Assembly: GCA_014529385.2 (NCBI GenBank)
Contig: CM043959.1
Span: forward strand, 15,820,809-15,884,808
From: Adiantum capillus-veneris
Taxonomy: Eukaryota > Streptophyta > Polypodiopsida > Polypodiales > Pteridaceae
Reading direction: 5' to 3'
DNA length: 64,000 nucleotides
In this document: positions 63,160-64,000 of the stretch, one piece after another
Position numbering within the stretch: position 1 is the stretch's first letter
Layout: each line of letters opens with the position of its first letter
Notes under the pieces: generated by a model
Databases searched by the model: none
The model's input: only the letters and a program-made list of their open reading frames with translations
Told to the model about the DNA's origin: nothing
Made by a program: the position numbers and the translations under genes

Positions 63160-63760
63160 GGAACGACGTGGGCCGATGATTGGGCTGATACTCCGAGTAT
63201 GTGTGCGAGGGCTGACAGGTACGTGAAGCACGAAGCAGACGACTTCATTGCCGATGACAACGTGACATGATCGATTGAGGTCGGGTACACCGACGCGACA
63301 GGGCCGACTACATCAAAGAAGGACGATGGAGGGGTCATCCGTGCAAGTCTTCGATGATGGGATGGATCGGGCTGACAGGTGAATGGGTGCTTAAAGCACG
63401 GAGCAGACGATGCCACGGTCACTGCACTGTGGTGGATCCGATCAAGGCCAGCAACACCAACGGAGCCGACGAGCCATGCACGTCAAGGGTGATGGGGCCA
63501 TGTGGGTCGTCTTGTGAGCCATGCGAGGATCAAAAAGTGCATGAACGATGGAGCGAACGATGCCACCGCCGACTTCATTGTGATGGGGCCGATAGCATCA
63601 ACGAGGCCAATGGGCCGTGCATGGGTGCAACAATGGGATGGACGGATGGGTATCCAACATGACGTGTGTGTTGAAGAGGGTCGACTAGTGCGTGAAGAAC
63701 GAAGTGAACAACGCCATGGCCGATGACACCATGACATGGCCGGTAGCGTCGACGGGGCCA
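63160..63760. repeat. GC-rich minisatellite, period about 150-166 bp
   Basis: Related blocks of the type GAAGCACGAAGCAGACGAC..CATTGCCGATGAC occur near 63224, 63390, 63540 and 63691. GGGCCGAT and GATGGGAT motifs recur between them. Units are diverged. The open frames on both strands follow from the repeat. Confidence 0.6.
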
Positions 63761-63822
63761 CCTGTGTTATAACTAGAAGGATGGCCACGAGACTTTTTAG
63801 GGGTCAAGAAATGGATTTAAAA

Positions 63823-63988
63823 CCCACCCGTGCAAAGTCACGTGGGCATTCGATATGGTTTGGGTGGTTCCGAACCATACCATACGCTAAAATGGATTGT
63901 ACAAGCCATACGATCCATTTTATCGCACAGTATGGGCCTTGACCACCCATAGTAGTTTGGATGGCTATGCAACTTTGCACGGGTTGGG
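63823..63988. repeat. Small inverted-repeat (MITE-like) element
   Basis: Terminal arms CCCACCCGTGCAAAGT (63823-63838) and ACTTTGCACGGGTTGGG (63972-63988) are inverted. An inner stem AAAATGGAT..ATCCATTTT adds to the fold. 166 bp, non-coding. Target duplications were not resolved. Confidence 0.7.
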
Positions 63989-64000
63989 AAATAGCACTTA

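Noticed and set aside
62842-63788. Several 100-160-codon frames on both strands
   Set aside because: They are open because the minisatellite is GC-rich and stop-poor. They overlap each other on both strands and lack motifs.

Overview
The window looks like a stretch of repeat-dense land-plant nuclear DNA. The reasons are Ty3/gypsy and Ty1/copia elements with tRNA-iMet-type and tRNA-Asp-type primer sites, a chromodomain integrase, a plant-style kelch/F-box exon, a decayed plant MULE-like (DDE) transposase, and many very long (CT)n/(GA)n microsatellites. The species cannot be fixed from the sequence. A large seed-plant or fern-type genome fits best. No bacterial operon, CRISPR array, rRNA or tRNA gene was seen.

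Layout. 1-7.9 kb is a pile of broken Ty3/gypsy pieces: element A (minus), an internally deleted chromodomain element B (plus), a head-to-head LTR palindrome, pol fragment C (plus) and RT fragment D (minus). 8.0-16.7 kb is a three-layer nest. The 3' LTR of element E (8036-16743) is interrupted by solo LTR F (8305-16453, TSD CCATG). F is in turn interrupted by a full-length antisense element of its own family, G (8971-15822, TSD ACTT[T/G]). 16.7-25 kb is mostly non-coding, with microsatellites, small tandem duplications and one kelch-like exon (19203-19475). 25.2-27.3 kb is a MULE-like transposase pseudogene (minus). 28.5-30.4 kb holds an unrecognised spliced gene or gene relic (plus).

32.1-46.0 kb is a Tat/Athila-like gypsy element H, truncated in RNase H. 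It is split by a complete copia element J (38193-43841, TSD AAGAT) whose polyprotein has three in-frame stops and one frameshift. 46.4-52.8 kb is a gag-only LTR element I with an unusual form: it starts with an inverted LTR fragment, so both outer ends are LTR 3' (U5) ends, and it is flanked by a 5-bp direct repeat ACATG. Its interior carries an AT-rich array with a period near 152 bp. 53.3-55.4 kb has a foldback hairpin and an 892-bp tandem duplication. 57.4-60.7 kb has two decayed copies of a Prp22/DHX8-type DEAH-box splicing helicase, flanking a minus-strand coiled-coil, LINE-ORF1-like reading frame. 61.8-64 kb is short-motif and minisatellite DNA ending in a hairpin element.

No intact cellular gene can be asserted. 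The window mainly records layered retrotransposition. The most unusual structures are the TSD-flanked U5-to-U5 compound element, the self-nested LTR pair and the paired helicase retropseudogenes. Pairwise identities given are by eye.
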